A DNA stretch of 37,313 bases from Bacteroidota bacterium (lineage in GTDB: Bacteria > Bacteroidota > Bacteroidia > 2-12-FULL-35-15), in the NCBI GenBank assembly GCA_947466965.1, contig CANIFU010000026.1, positions 1-37,313 of the forward strand, read 5' to 3'. Made by a program: the position numbers and the translations under genes. Below, in pieces: positions 26,495-34,694 of the stretch. The notes under the pieces are model-generated. The model made no database searches. It was given only the letters and a program-made list of their open reading frames with translations, and was not told where the DNA came from. Each line of letters opens with the position of its first letter. Positions within the stretch are counted from its first letter, which is position 1.

Positions 26495-27256
26495 ATGAAT
26501 ATTAAAAAACACATCCCGAATGCAATTACTTGCGGCAACTTATTATGTGGCTGTATAGCAATTGTTGCAGCCTTCAAAGGCAACTTGGTTACGACCGCTT
26601 ATTTAGTTGGAATAGCAGCATTTTTGGACTTTTTTGATGGCTTTGCAGCCAGGTTATTAAAAGTTGGAGGGGAGATGGGAAAACAGCTAGACTCTTTAGC
26701 TGACATGGTGACGTTTGGAGTTGTGCCGGGCATTGTATTGTTCCAATTAATGTCTGCTTCACCTGTATTGAATGGAAAACCTAGGGTTTTATTGGCAAAT
26801 GACATTGATTCTTACTGGTTGCTGCTGAGTTTCTTAATTACTATTTTTTCTGCGATACGACTTGCAAAATTTAATATTGATACCCGGCAAACCAATTCAT
26901 TTATTGGAGTTCCAACACCTGCAAATAGTATATTAATTTGTTCTATCCCTTTAATCAATAGGTTTCAATCCGAAATTTCAGGATTTCAAATTTATTCAAT
27001 AACAGGGAATATCTATTTTTTAGTTGGACTAACCCTGTTGATGTCCTATCTGCTCATAGCCGAACTGCCATTGTTTGCATTAAAATTTAAAAATTTCGGT
27101 TGGAAAGACAATAAGATTCGGTTTTCATTTTTGATAATTTCAATACTTTTGTTAATAGTATTTCAGTTCATCGCAATCCCTTTTATTATATTTTTGTACA
27201 TCGTTTTATCTATCGTTCATAATCTGATGAATAAAACCAAAAAAACAGAACACTAA
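26495..27256 (+). CDS. pssA: CDP-diacylglycerol--serine O-phosphatidyltransferase
   Basis: PssA joins CDP-diacylglycerol and L-serine to make phosphatidylserine, the precursor of phosphatidylethanolamine, at the inner membrane. The 253-residue protein has the full CDP-alcohol phosphatidyltransferase motif DG-x2-AR-x8-G-x3-D-x3-D, starting at Asp48-Gly49, with Arg53, Gly62, Asp66 and Asp70. The N-terminus (KKHIPNAITCGNLLCGC) is typical of the PssA subclass, and seven or so hydrophobic helices follow. The ATG at 26495 sits just beyond the minisatellite. purS follows after 13 bases and ends in a terminator, so the two appear to form a short operon. Confidence 0.92.
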   Translation: MNIKKHIPNAITCGNLLCGCIAIVAAFKGNLVTTAYLVGIAAFLDFFDGFAARLLKVGGEMGKQLDSLADMVTFGVVPGIVLFQLMSASPVLNGKPRVLLANDIDSYWLLLSFLITIFSAIRLAKFNIDTRQTNSFIGVPTPANSILICSIPLINRFQSEISGFQIYSITGNIYFLVGLTLLMSYLLIAELPLFALKFKNFGWKDNKIRFSFLIISILLLIVFQFIAIPFIIFLYIVLSIVHNLMNKTKKTEH

Positions 27257-27269
27257 AAAACATTATAAA

Positions 27270-27521
27270 ATGAAATTCAGAGCAGAAATTGACGTAATGC
27301 CATTGAAAGCATTATTAGATCCACAAGGGAAAGCGGTAACAGGCAGTATGAAAAACCTGGGTTTACCTGAAATTGAGAATGTAAGAATTGGCAAACACAT
27401 AACCTTAGAAGTTGAAGCCGATTCGAAAGATGCAGCAACAACAAAAGTAGATGCTGCTTGTAAAAAACTATTAGCAAATCAGATCATGGAGTTCTATGAA
27501 TTTGAGATTTTTGAAAATTAA
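27270..27521 (+). CDS. purS: Phosphoribosylformylglycinamidine synthase subunit PurS
   Basis: PurS is the small subunit that bridges PurL and PurQ in the FGAM synthase complex, step four of purine synthesis. The 83-residue protein matches the family in length and pattern: KFRAEIDVMPLKALLDPQGKA, then GLPEIENVRIGKHITLEVEA and CKKLLANQIMEFYEFE. No purL or purQ occurs in this window, and purS is instead linked to pssA (13 bases apart). A stand-alone purS is expected to work with a short PurL and PurQ encoded elsewhere. It is followed by a bidirectional terminator. Confidence 0.88.
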   Translation: MKFRAEIDVMPLKALLDPQGKAVTGSMKNLGLPEIENVRIGKHITLEVEADSKDAATTKVDAACKKLLANQIMEFYEFEIFEN

Positions 27522-27533
27522 TCGTTTCGATAT

Positions 27534-27579
27534 AAAACTAAAAAACCCAGAGCCAAGTGTTCTGGGTTTTTTTAGTTTT
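27534..27579. terminator. Bidirectional terminator between purS and lptB
   Basis: ACTAAAAAACCCAGA and TCTGGGTTTTTTTAGT form a stem of about 15 pairs flanked by A-runs and T-runs on both sides, so it can end purS (plus) and lptB (minus). Confidence 0.9.
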
Positions 27580-27593
27580 AAACAATCATTCAT

Positions 27594-28340
27594 CTATTCC
27601 ACTTCCTTTTTTTTGTTCGCTCTCAATTCAAAATTCTTGCCCAAATAAACTCTTCTAACCTGTTCGTCACTGGCAAGCTCTTCTGCTGTTCCGGCTTTTA
27701 ATATACTACCTTCAAAAAGTAAATACGCACGATCAGTAATTTGCAACGTTTCCTGCACATTGTGATCGGTAATCAAAATACCAATATTTTTTTTTTTTAA
27801 TTTTGCAACAATGCTTTGAATGTCTTCCACAGCAATTGGATCAACACCTGCAAAAGGTTCGTCTAACAATATAAATTTAGGATCTGCGGCTAAGCATCGA
27901 GCAATTTCGGTTCTCCGTCTTTCTCCTCCAGATAAACGATCTCCTAAATTTTTACGAATATGTTGCAAATGAAATTCATCCAACAACTCTTCCAATTTAT
28001 CGCACTGTTCCTGTTTGTTGAGTTGTGTCATTTCCAAAATCGCTCTGATATTGTCTTCCACGCTCAACTTTCTAAAAACGGAAGCCTCTTGAGCTAAATA
28101 TCCAATACCTAGTTGAGCACGTTTATACATCGGCTGATCTGTAATATCTTTATCATCCAAATAAATCTTCCCGCTGTTCGGTTTAATCATCCCAACGATC
28201 ATATAAAATGAAGTCGTTTTCCCTGCACCATTCGGACCTAAAAGTCCAACAATTTCTCCTTGGTTCACATTGACTGTTACATTTTTGGCAACAATTCTGC
28301 TTTTGTATTTTTTAATTAAATTGTCTGTACGTAAAATCAT
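27594..28340 (-). CDS. lptB: LPS export ABC transporter ATP-binding protein LptB
   Basis: LptB is the cytoplasmic ATPase of the LptB2FGC complex that extracts lipopolysaccharide from the inner membrane. The 248-residue protein has Walker A GPNGAGKT at 35-42, the Q-loop region [19 protein letters not shown] typical of LptB, the signature [16 protein letters not shown], Walker [14 protein letters not shown] and the switch His in [10 protein letters not shown]. It is the last gene of the minus-strand run and starts 11 bases after the DUF5686 gene. A run of twelve T (A on the coding strand) at 27787-27798 encodes Lys-Lys-Lys within the domain and is a potential slippage point. The C-terminus is slightly extended and basic. 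Confidence 0.95.
   Translation of the reverse strand: MILRTDNLIKKYKSRIVAKNVTVNVNQGEIVGLLGPNGAGKTTSFYMIVGMIKPNSGKIYLDDKDITDQPMYKRAQLGIGYLAQEASVFRKLSVEDNIRAILEMTQLNKQEQCDKLEELLDEFHLQHIRKNLGDRLSGGERRRTEIARCLAADPKFILLDEPFAGVDPIAVEDIQSIVAKLKKKNIGILITDHNVQETLQITDRAYLLFEGSILKAGTAEELASDEQVRRVYLGKNFELRANKKKEVE
27787..27798 (-). repeat. A12 homopolymer inside lptB
   Basis: Twelve consecutive T on the plus strand (A12 in the lptB coding strand) lie in the segment encoding KLKKKNIGI between Walker B and the switch His. Runs of this length can cause polymerase slippage or sequencing error. Confidence 0.9.
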
Positions 28341-28351
28341 CTTTAAATGAA

Positions 28352-30844
28352 TTAAAATGCAAATTGCAAAGAAGCTTTTATAATAAATGGACTCGATTTG
28401 GGATTATCTAGGTATGATAATCGCCAAACAGCATCCACTCTAAATAGTTTAAATATATTTTCAATGCCTGTAGACGCTTCAAAATATGGACCACGATCCA
28501 AGGCATTTAGATTTTCGGGGAAAATCAGCATACTTTTATTTTTATCATTAATCCTTCCGATAAGGGCTTTCGCTCCTACAACTTCGCGCCACTTCAATTT
28601 ACGCATCAATGGAATGCGGTTCAGAAAAAAACCATCGAAATGATGTGATATTGTAGCTGAAGCATATTCATCACTCACAAATTCATAATAATTCATTGCA
28701 TTATATGCATACATATCAAAAATATAGGTTTCGTTCCCACCATGCATTTCAAGCAAAGGATAGGGCAAAGGGCTCCATACTTTTCCATATTCCAACACGT
28801 AATCAAAATAACCAATCGGATTAATGCGGATACGGTCATTCACATTTAAAGTAAGTTTCTGATAATTATAATCACTGTAAAATAAATTTTTTATACCAAG
28901 TGTAAATTGCGCTTGCACTATCGGATAACGCGTACCTAAACTAACCCGGTTAAATTGACCTTCAATAAACTTTTCATTGAATGCTAAGCGGGCAAAGAAA
29001 CGAATTTCAGATATCGTGATATTATCTTTGAAGGCAATAGTAGTCGGCGTTTTCTGATAATCGTAATGAAAATTAGACAAGGGCATCATAATCCGATTAT
29101 AAAAGCTCACCTTGGTATTAAATCCGTTGAACCATTGGCGCTCAATATAGGCATGTACCTGTTTCACATTTGTTAAGTTATCAAAAGGAGTGATCGAGAA
29201 GAGCGATGCAAGAATATTATCCATTGTAAATCCATTTTGATTTTGCCCTAAGATTTCGTTATCATTTTTATAATTAATTCCTACCAACATCCGTGGTTTT
29301 TTGTTAACGAACGCGCGCACGCCAAGGCTATATTTAAATTTCTGGTCGCGTGTTCCATAAGCAATATAAGCACTCAATTTGTACCACTTACTGAACTTAT
29401 TACTTGTTCTTCCACCAAATAAGAAACGGTGTCCTTCTATTGAATTTATACTGTATAAATTATAATAAGGACCGTATTCAAAATTCCCTTTTATTTTATA
29501 TCCAGTAAAAAACAAAGTAATAACATCAATCCAGCTTCTATAAACGGGTAATGATTGCAAGGTATCAACCATTTTATAGATTTGCTTTTCGTTTTTCGAT
29601 AAGGAATCGTGTCGGTTTGCCTCCCAGTATTCTTCTGTCTTTTTAAAAGAATCATCATTGACCTTTAAATTTTCGGTCATTGAATAAAACGCATCTTCTC
29701 GCTGTTTATTGATTTTAAAATGAGTATAATCAGCAGTTTTGCGACCATAAATACCCATAACGGATTTCTTTTTCTGATCGACGGGGAATGGATTAAAATC
29801 TATGACCAATCTTTCTTTCTGAAGCATCCATGCGCTATCAACATTTGTATACATTTGAACAACAGCTGTAGAATTAATGAAATTTATATTTGCATCGTCG
29901 ACAATACTCATTTCAATTTGCTTGATCGCAAATGAGGTATCAGCAGCCCAAAGATTTCCAACAAAAGCCAATTCCTGTTTTCGTCGGGGCTTAAATTGTA
30001 ACTGATAACATTTATGGCCCTCAATGACCATACTATCAATCAGATAAAATTTGTAAAAAAGTAGTGCATTATCTGAAATCGGACTATTAAAATTTTTCCC
30101 AAAAACTAAAATCGTATTATCATAAATATTTACATTCTGATACATGTCGCCCATAAACTGCGACACACTGGAGTTCTCAATCCCTGCAACCTTACTGGCT
30201 TTAATAACTTCATTGCGAACTTTGGGACTTTTTCGAAAATAAAAATCGGATAAGGATTCGGTCATAAATACCGGCAGATAGGGTTTTTCTTTCGCATTTG
30301 TACTATCAATATTTTCGAAAATAAATGCAAATGGCTTAAACAATTTTTTATTTTTTACATCATCACTCAGGTTGTTTAGGTCAAACTCCACTTTGTTATA
30401 TACTTCGTATTCATAGGCATCCAATTTTTCGCGGTTATTTAAATCTTTGTTCGCGATAATTTTTCTGAGAATGCGGTGAGCAGGATTTTCACCAGGACGC
30501 ACTTCAACAGTGATCAGATCGACACCTTGGGTTAATCCGATAATCAAGTTCTGTTCCACCCCTTTTTTTATGGAACGATTCAATTTATTATAACCAACAT
30601 AAGAAATAGAAATGGAATCAACGCGAAGGGTTGTTGCAATTGAAAATTTTCCTTCAAAATCGGTCGTTCCTCCTACAGTAGTTCCTTTAAAAACAATGTT
30701 TACAAATGGTAAGGGTTCAAGGGTTATCGCATCAATAATTTTACCATTCACTTTCGTTGTTTGAGAAACAACAGAAAGGGATAACAAAAGCATTATAGAA
30801 AATAATGCAGGAACTATAAAGCGATATTTAAAGTTGTCTTTCAA
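28352..30844 (-). CDS. DUF5686 and carboxypeptidase-regulatory-like domain outer-membrane protein
   Basis: An 830-residue outer-membrane protein. After the signal peptide ([16 protein letters not shown]... ending VVSQ) an N-terminal CarboxypepD_reg-like beta-sandwich spans ~28-110 ([20 protein letters not shown] and [10 protein letters not shown]). The DUF5686 region follows ([49 protein letters not shown]), and the C-terminal half has barrel-like strands ending KASLQFAF with terminal Phe. The function is unknown; the architecture recalls TonB-dependent receptors without a plug. The start is the TTG at 30844: it gives a proper signal peptide and the only later Met is within the hydrophobic core. 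It lies three bases after the upstream AhpD-like gene and 11 bases before lptB. Confidence 0.85.
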   Translation of the reverse strand: MKDNFKYRFIVPALFSIMLLLSLSVVSQTTKVNGKIIDAITLEPLPFVNIVFKGTTVGGTTDFEGKFSIATTLRVDSISISYVGYNKLNRSIKKGVEQNLIIGLTQGVDLITVEVRPGENPAHRILRKIIANKDLNNREKLDAYEYEVYNKVEFDLNNLSDDVKNKKLFKPFAFIFENIDSTNAKEKPYLPVFMTESLSDFYFRKSPKVRNEVIKASKVAGIENSSVSQFMGDMYQNVNIYDNTILVFGKNFNSPISDNALLFYKFYLIDSMVIEGHKCYQLQFKPRRKQELAFVGNLWAADTSFAIKQIEMSIVDDANINFINSTAVVQMYTNVDSAWMLQKERLVIDFNPFPVDQKKKSVMGIYGRKTADYTHFKINKQREDAFYSMTENLKVNDDSFKKTEEYWEANRHDSLSKNEKQIYKMVDTLQSLPVYRSWIDVITLFFTGYKIKGNFEYGPYYNLYSINSIEGHRFLFGGRTSNKFSKWYKLSAYIAYGTRDQKFKYSLGVRAFVNKKPRMLVGINYKNDNEILGQNQNGFTMDNILASLFSITPFDNLTNVKQVHAYIERQWFNGFNTKVSFYNRIMMPLSNFHYDYQKTPTTIAFKDNITISEIRFFARLAFNEKFIEGQFNRVSLGTRYPIVQAQFTLGIKNLFYSDYNYQKLTLNVNDRIRINPIGYFDYVLEYGKVWSPLPYPLLEMHGGNETYIFDMYAYNAMNYYEFVSDEYASATISHHFDGFFLNRIPLMRKLKWREVVGAKALIGRINDKNKSMLIFPENLNALDRGPYFEASTGIENIFKLFRVDAVWRLSYLDNPKSSPFIIKASLQFAF

Positions 30845-30847
30845 AAA

Positions 30848-31189
30848 TTATTGTTTATTTAGTTCTTCCCAAAACTCAACTGCTCTGCGCGTATGAGGAA
30901 TAACGATCGTACCACCAACAATGTTTGCTATCGCAAAAACTTCAAACACTTCTTCGCTAGATAGATTGTTTTCTTTACATTTTTCCAGGTGGTATTTTAT
31001 ACAATCATCGCAACGCAACACCATGGAAGCAACCAAACCGAGCATTTCCTTTGTTTTAACTGGCAACGCTCCTGCTGCATACGTGTTGGTATCCAAATTG
31101 AAAAGGCGTTTTAAAACGATATTATCTGCAGCCATAATTTTATCATTCATTTTTGTGCGATAATCATTAAATTCTTTAACTGCAGCCAT
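30848..31189 (-). CDS. Carboxymuconolactone decarboxylase / AhpD-like protein
   Basis: A 113-residue single-domain protein of the AhpD-like fold. The CXXC motif RCDDCIKYHLEKC (Cys60 and Cys63) with the following His gives the redox-active pattern of alkylhydroperoxidase-type members, so a peroxidase or disulfide reductase role is more likely than true carboxymuconolactone decarboxylation. The flanking KTKEMLGLVASMVL and FEVFAIANIVGGTIVIPH helices fit the family. It sits between tatC (79 bases upstream) and the DUF5686 gene (three bases downstream); a comparable tatC/AhpD/lptB neighbourhood is familiar in Bacteroidota, but the functional link is unclear. Confidence 0.85.
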   Translation of the reverse strand: MAAVKEFNDYRTKMNDKIMAADNIVLKRLFNLDTNTYAAGALPVKTKEMLGLVASMVLRCDDCIKYHLEKCKENNLSSEEVFEVFAIANIVGGTIVIPHTRRAVEFWEELNKQ

Positions 31190-31267
31190 TGATAATTTTT
31201 TTAACGTTAATAGGATGAATTAGGATGAAATTAAAAAGGAAAGCCGAATAGACTAAAATGATTCAAC

Positions 31268-32110
31268 TTATTCATCCATTCTCTCTTTTTTCTTCATCAC
31301 AAAGTAAGAAACAAATATACTCGCTTCGTACAAGAAATACAAGGGAAATGCAACCAGCAATTGAGAGGTCACATCAGGAGAAGGAGTAATCACTCCAGCA
31401 ACGATTAGGATCACAACAACAGCATGTTTTCGATATTTACGCATGAATTGCGGAGTAAGCAGTCCGAATTTTGTAAGAAAATAAACTAAAATAGGCAACT
31501 CAAAAATTAGTCCGGCAGACAAGGTGAGAGTTGTTACTGTTGAGATGTAAGAATCCATCGTAAAATTATTCTCAACCATATTGCTTACCTTATAATTTCC
31601 AAGAAAATTGATCATCAAGGGAGCAATAACATAATAGCTAAAGCAAACACCTATAACAAATAGCAAGGTTGCTGAAATAATAAAAAAGGAAGATGCTTTT
31701 TTTTCTTTTTCTTTGAGAGCAGGTTTAATAAATTTCCATACTTCCCATAAAACATAAGGTGAACCAATAATCAAACCGCCAATAAAGGCAATCCACATTT
31801 GAGAAGTAAATTGATCGGATAAGCCAAGACTCTGAAGTTTAAATGTATAATGTCCAAAGCATAAGTCATCACCCAGATGAAGCATGTGACTTAGGCTACA
31901 AAAAGCTTTATATGTTGCAAAATCTTCTTTTAAAGGACCAAAAATAATTGTATCAAAAAGGAATTCGGGAAAACAGAAAAGCACAACCGAAAGCGTTACT
32001 ACAACAATTGCGGATCGGAACAGATGCCCTCGCAATGCATCAATATGGGCCCAAAAGGACATTTCGCCTGTGCTTGTTTCCGATTTGTTAAAAAGTCCGA
32101 ATAGTGCCAT
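31268..32110 (-). CDS. tatC: Sec-independent protein translocase TatC
   Basis: TatC is the receptor for twin-arginine signal peptides and the core of the Tat translocon. The 280-residue protein has the conserved cytoplasmic N-terminus (MSFWAHIDALRGHLFRS), the LPI-type FELPILVYFLTKFGLLTP motif, the RKYRKHAVVVILIVAGVITPSPDV segment and six membrane helices. A longer than usual first periplasmic loop (~65-110) is present, as in other Bacteroidota. No tatA is seen in the window, so it must be elsewhere. A TAACTTTG box (minus, 32128-32121) lies just upstream of the ATG. Confidence 0.95.
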   Translation of the reverse strand: MALFGLFNKSETSTGEMSFWAHIDALRGHLFRSAIVVVTLSVVLFCFPEFLFDTIIFGPLKEDFATYKAFCSLSHMLHLGDDLCFGHYTFKLQSLGLSDQFTSQMWIAFIGGLIIGSPYVLWEVWKFIKPALKEKEKKASSFFIISATLLFVIGVCFSYYVIAPLMINFLGNYKVSNMVENNFTMDSYISTVTTLTLSAGLIFELPILVYFLTKFGLLTPQFMRKYRKHAVVVILIVAGVITPSPDVTSQLLVAFPLYFLYEASIFVSYFVMKKKERMDE

Positions 32111-32120
32111 TTTTCAGCAT

Positions 32121-32128
32121 CAAAGTTA
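32121..32128 (-). promoter_or_regulatory. Putative -7 box of the tatC operon
   Basis: TAACTTTG on the minus strand fits TAnnTTTG and would start transcription about four bases before the tatC ATG. No TTG at the -33 distance. Confidence 0.4.
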
Positions 32129-32166
32129 ATATTATTATAGTATAAAATAAAGAAAGAAATAGTTGT

Positions 32167-32174
32167 ATTTTTGA
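32167..32174 (+). promoter_or_regulatory. Putative -7 box of the GT87-like gene
   Basis: TATTTTTG fits the consensus and is identical to the box of the T9SS cargo gene; it would give a leader of about 65 bases. No TTG is placed at -33. Confidence 0.35.
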
Positions 32175-32246
32175 GAAGTTCAAATTCATGCTCGTTGGCT
32201 GATAAAACGTTTTTTTTAACGTAAATTAATTTAAGAAAGCATTAAA

Positions 32247-33602
32247 ATGAAAAAATATCGTTTGTATCTGTTACCAGCTTTTATTGGTTGCTTTGTCCTG
32301 ATAATGCTGCTTTCCCTGCACTATGGCATACTCAATATGTTTTTCTTTGGCGCAGAGCATGCAAACGTTCAGGGCATTGATTACTTTGCTGTTCCAAAAT
32401 CATTTCTGAACCTTGTTGAACAACGAAGCATCTATGATACCTGGGGGGGGTCGGCTTATGGACCTTATGCCACCTGGTATCTTGCACATCCGGCATTTAG
32501 TATTTTTGTTGCTTCCTGGTTCTCCTTTTTTTCTCCATGGACAAGCTATTGGTTATTTAGCATTTTTTCTTTAGGAATAATGGGCGTTTGCGGATATTTG
32601 ATTTCAAAAAGAACACCCGATCTATTGAATAAACAGTTCAGTTATTTTTTATTATTATGTGCTTTCCCAACTTATTGGATGCTGTATGTCGGCAACATGC
32701 ATGCACCATTGGTTTTATCCATTACGCTTATTCTCACTGGAATATTCGAGCTTACATATGGAACAAGCACAAAAAAAGCAAATTCAATCCTTTTTGCAGG
32801 CTTGCTTATTTCATTTTTCACAAAACCAATTGTTTTATTGATGCTTCCTTTGCTTTTGATAATCAAAGAAACAAGGGCAACCACACTAAAATCGATATTT
32901 ATTTACGGGTTTATTTCTCTTGCTTTTATTTTCGTGCCCCTGCTCAACCCTGATGCTGTGGGTTGGGAAAAACTTACAAGTATTGATTTTCGTTATATAC
33001 AAGAGCACATGAATATTTACAAAAACAATTTTGTATTAAATGCGTTCATGAAAGACAATAGCATTCATTGGACCAATCTGATTGCTCAATCTGATTATAA
33101 ATTAATACACATTGATGTATTTTCATTACCTGTTTTTGTTGATGTGCTTTTAGGAAAAGAAACAGAGGCATGGATATTCAAACTCCCCATATATATCTGC
33201 TTAGCATTGTCTATTGCAATAGCGTTTATTGCTGATAAAAAAATACGCTTAGAATGTACTTTATTATTAATTATGGCAATCTCGTTAACTTTTTTCTTAA
33301 GCTACAACACCGTTTGGGAGTACCAATTCACATCTACCTTGCCATTAATTGCTTTTTTACCGATCTTAAAAAAGAAGCAGGTGTTTTATGAAAAACATAT
33401 TCGGACAATGACCATTACTGGACTCTTTTTTTGTTTGCCCAGCCTTTATTTTCTTTTTCGAAATTCTGATTTATCAAACAGCACATCATTCACATGGATA
33501 CACGCAGACAAGATCATTCCTTCGTTTATTTTATTTGCAATAATGATTTGGCAATTGCTTGTTGTTGTAAAAAAATATGCTGTTTTTAAACCAAAATCAT
33601 AA
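32247..33602 (+). CDS. GT87-like (DUF2029) polytopic membrane glycosyltransferase
   Basis: A 451-residue integral membrane protein with about ten helices. The first periplasmic loop contains GIDYFAVPKSFLNLVEQRSIYDTWGGSAYGPYATWYLAHPAFSI when read in segments, which matches the D...F...G...IYD......YGP....HP.. layout of GT87 (mannosyltransferase) proteins. Such enzymes use polyprenyl-phosphate mannose in Actinobacteria, but the donor here is unknown. The helix-rich remainder (LLISFFTKPIVLLMLPLLL) has the TKP motif frequent in GT-C enzymes. A G8 homopolymer at 32443-32450 encodes Gly-Gly in this loop and could turn expression on and off. The gene is divergent from tatC and not obviously in an operon. 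Confidence 0.68.
   Translation: MKKYRLYLLPAFIGCFVLIMLLSLHYGILNMFFFGAEHANVQGIDYFAVPKSFLNLVEQRSIYDTWGGSAYGPYATWYLAHPAFSIFVASWFSFFSPWTSYWLFSIFSLGIMGVCGYLISKRTPDLLNKQFSYFLLLCAFPTYWMLYVGNMHAPLVLSITLILTGIFELTYGTSTKKANSILFAGLLISFFTKPIVLLMLPLLLIIKETRATTLKSIFIYGFISLAFIFVPLLNPDAVGWEKLTSIDFRYIQEHMNIYKNNFVLNAFMKDNSIHWTNLIAQSDYKLIHIDVFSLPVFVDVLLGKETEAWIFKLPIYICLALSIAIAFIADKKIRLECTLLLIMAISLTFFLSYNTVWEYQFTSTLPLIAFLPILKKKQVFYEKHIRTMTITGLFFCLPSLYFLFRNSDLSNSTSFTWIHADKIIPSFILFAIMIWQLLVVVKKYAVFKPKS
32443..32450 (+). repeat. G8 homopolymer in the GT87-like gene
   Basis: Eight G in a row (TGG GGG GGG TCG) in an AT-rich gene that otherwise uses GGA and GGT. Gaining one G would create a TAG stop after 16 altered codons; losing one also leads to truncation further on. 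Homopolymeric G tracts in glycosyltransferase genes are classic phase-variation sites. Confidence 0.9.
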
Positions 33603-33764
33603 AAGGTTGTCATCTTCACATAGCGCTAAAGCAAGCTTCACTATCTAGCGAATGCTTAGCACAAAAGTTCAATTGAATTTCTGTCGATGGAATGGCTTAC
33701 TTTTCGATTCCACCTTGGATAAGCGCACTAGGAGCTTTGACTCCCTTGCTGTTCGAATGGATTT
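33603..33764. other. Non-coding gap between convergent genes
   Basis: 162 bases between the GT87-like and TPR genes. The sequence looks richer in G+C than its surroundings, with short inverted repeats (for example TGGAAT / ATTCCA around 33690-33713), but no stem with a T-run, so no clear terminator. It could be a degenerate dispersed element; I see no gene. Confidence 0.4.
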
Positions 33765-34523
33765 TTAATGTGAAGTGGAACCTTGTTTATTCTTTTCATC
33801 CAGGCCCCAGGCCAAATTAACCTTGGCAAGTTCATTTGTAGGATCCAAGGCGATTACTTTATTAAAAAGTAATATTGCTTCGTCATACTGCCCTTTCATC
33901 ATCAACGCAGTACCAATATTATTCAATGCCATGGTGCTTTGGGGCTCCATCTTCAAAACAGTTTTCCAGATCGTAATACTTTTATCATACTCACCAATCT
34001 TAAAATAGTTCAATCCGTAATTGATATAAAACGCCACTGTTAATTTATCTTGTGGTGTGTTTTCTTGTTTTTTAATTTCGTCCAATACTTTATTTTTTTC
34101 ATCCGTTGCCCATGCAAGATTATTTTTTGCTAACTGAAATCCAGGATCCAATTGAAGTGCCTTTTTGCATGCCTCGATTCCATCCTGATATTGCTGCAAC
34201 AGGGTGAATGCAACACCCAAATTATTAAATGCAACTACATTTGTTGAATCAAGCAGAATGGCTTTTTTTAAATAGTCAATGCTTTTACCGGGCATGTTAT
34301 TATTGATATAGGCCATTGAAAGATTGATCAAGTTTTCAGCTGTTGGTTTCTCTTTTGCTAAGTTTTCCAATGCTGTAATAGCAGTATTGGCAGGTACATC
34401 CTTTTCCTGATGATGTTCTACTTTTTTCAGGTGACGTGTTTTAATGTACAAGTATCCTAAGGGAAAAATAAAGAGAAACGCTATGAATAAGACAAGGGCG
34501 GTTTTTTTTTGTTTGGAATACAT
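33765..34523 (-). CDS. TPR-repeat protein with one N-terminal membrane anchor
   Basis: A 252-residue protein from the ATG at 34523 (an ATG at 34565 would add 14 residues). One membrane helix (ALVLFIAFLFIFPLGYLYI, ~8-26) is followed by a basic stretch, so the rest is likely periplasmic. Two long TPR modules follow, each with a helix pair ending in an NN(I/L) segment: SIDYLKKAILLDSTNVVAFN, IEACKKALQLDPGFQLAKNN, and later FNKVIALDPTNELAKVNL with the recurring W-G/A-x-DEKNK. The modules are strongly similar to the C-terminus of the divergent TMTC-like protein at 34695, including the EKP-x3-N-x-INLS lead-in. Likely a scaffold or partner of that enzyme; no activity is visible. Confidence 0.75.
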   Translation of the reverse strand: MYSKQKKTALVLFIAFLFIFPLGYLYIKTRHLKKVEHHQEKDVPANTAITALENLAKEKPTAENLINLSMAYINNNMPGKSIDYLKKAILLDSTNVVAFNNLGVAFTLLQQYQDGIEACKKALQLDPGFQLAKNNLAWATDEKNKVLDEIKKQENTPQDKLTVAFYINYGLNYFKIGEYDKSITIWKTVLKMEPQSTMALNNIGTALMMKGQYDEAILLFNKVIALDPTNELAKVNLAWGLDEKNKQGSTSH

Positions 34524-34623
34524 TTTTATTTTTCGTAATCCTTTTCCATTGCTGGCTTTAAGCATTCAAACCAAGCAAGTATTTATTACGGCTAATGTGT
34601 TAAAATTTCAAACTCTTATTATT

Positions 34624-34631
34624 CAAATATA
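34624..34631 (-). promoter_or_regulatory. Putative -7 box of the TPR gene
   Basis: TATATTTG on the minus strand fits TAnnTTTG. It lies in the short gap shared with the divergent TMTC-like gene, 93 bases from the ATG at 34523. Confidence 0.35.
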
Positions 34632-34640
34632 GAAAGAAAT

Positions 34641-34673
34641 TTGGACGAATACGGCATTATTTTTTTAATTTTA
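34641..34673 (+). promoter_or_regulatory. Putative promoter of the TMTC-like gene
   Basis: TTG (34641-34643) and TAATTTTA (34666-34673; one mismatch to TAnnTTTG) are separated by 22 bases and would start transcription near 34680. This rules out the frame's upstream TTG at 34641 as start and supports ATG 34695. Confidence 0.45.
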
Positions 34674-34694
34674 CACATACAACAAATCCAATAT

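Noticed and set aside
25922-26512. 196-residue minus-strand frame rich in Pro, His, Ser and Ile
   Set aside because: It is a translation of the minisatellite, overlaps the flanking genes and has no stable composition typical of a protein.
31200-31240. Short direct repeat TAGGATGAATTAGGATGAA between tatC and the AhpD-like gene
   Set aside because: Only two short units, no symmetry and no link to a promoter; likely chance.
33603-33764. Small gene or IS remnant in the convergent gap
   Set aside because: Only very short frames on either strand, no terminal inverted repeats and no recognisable transposase piece.
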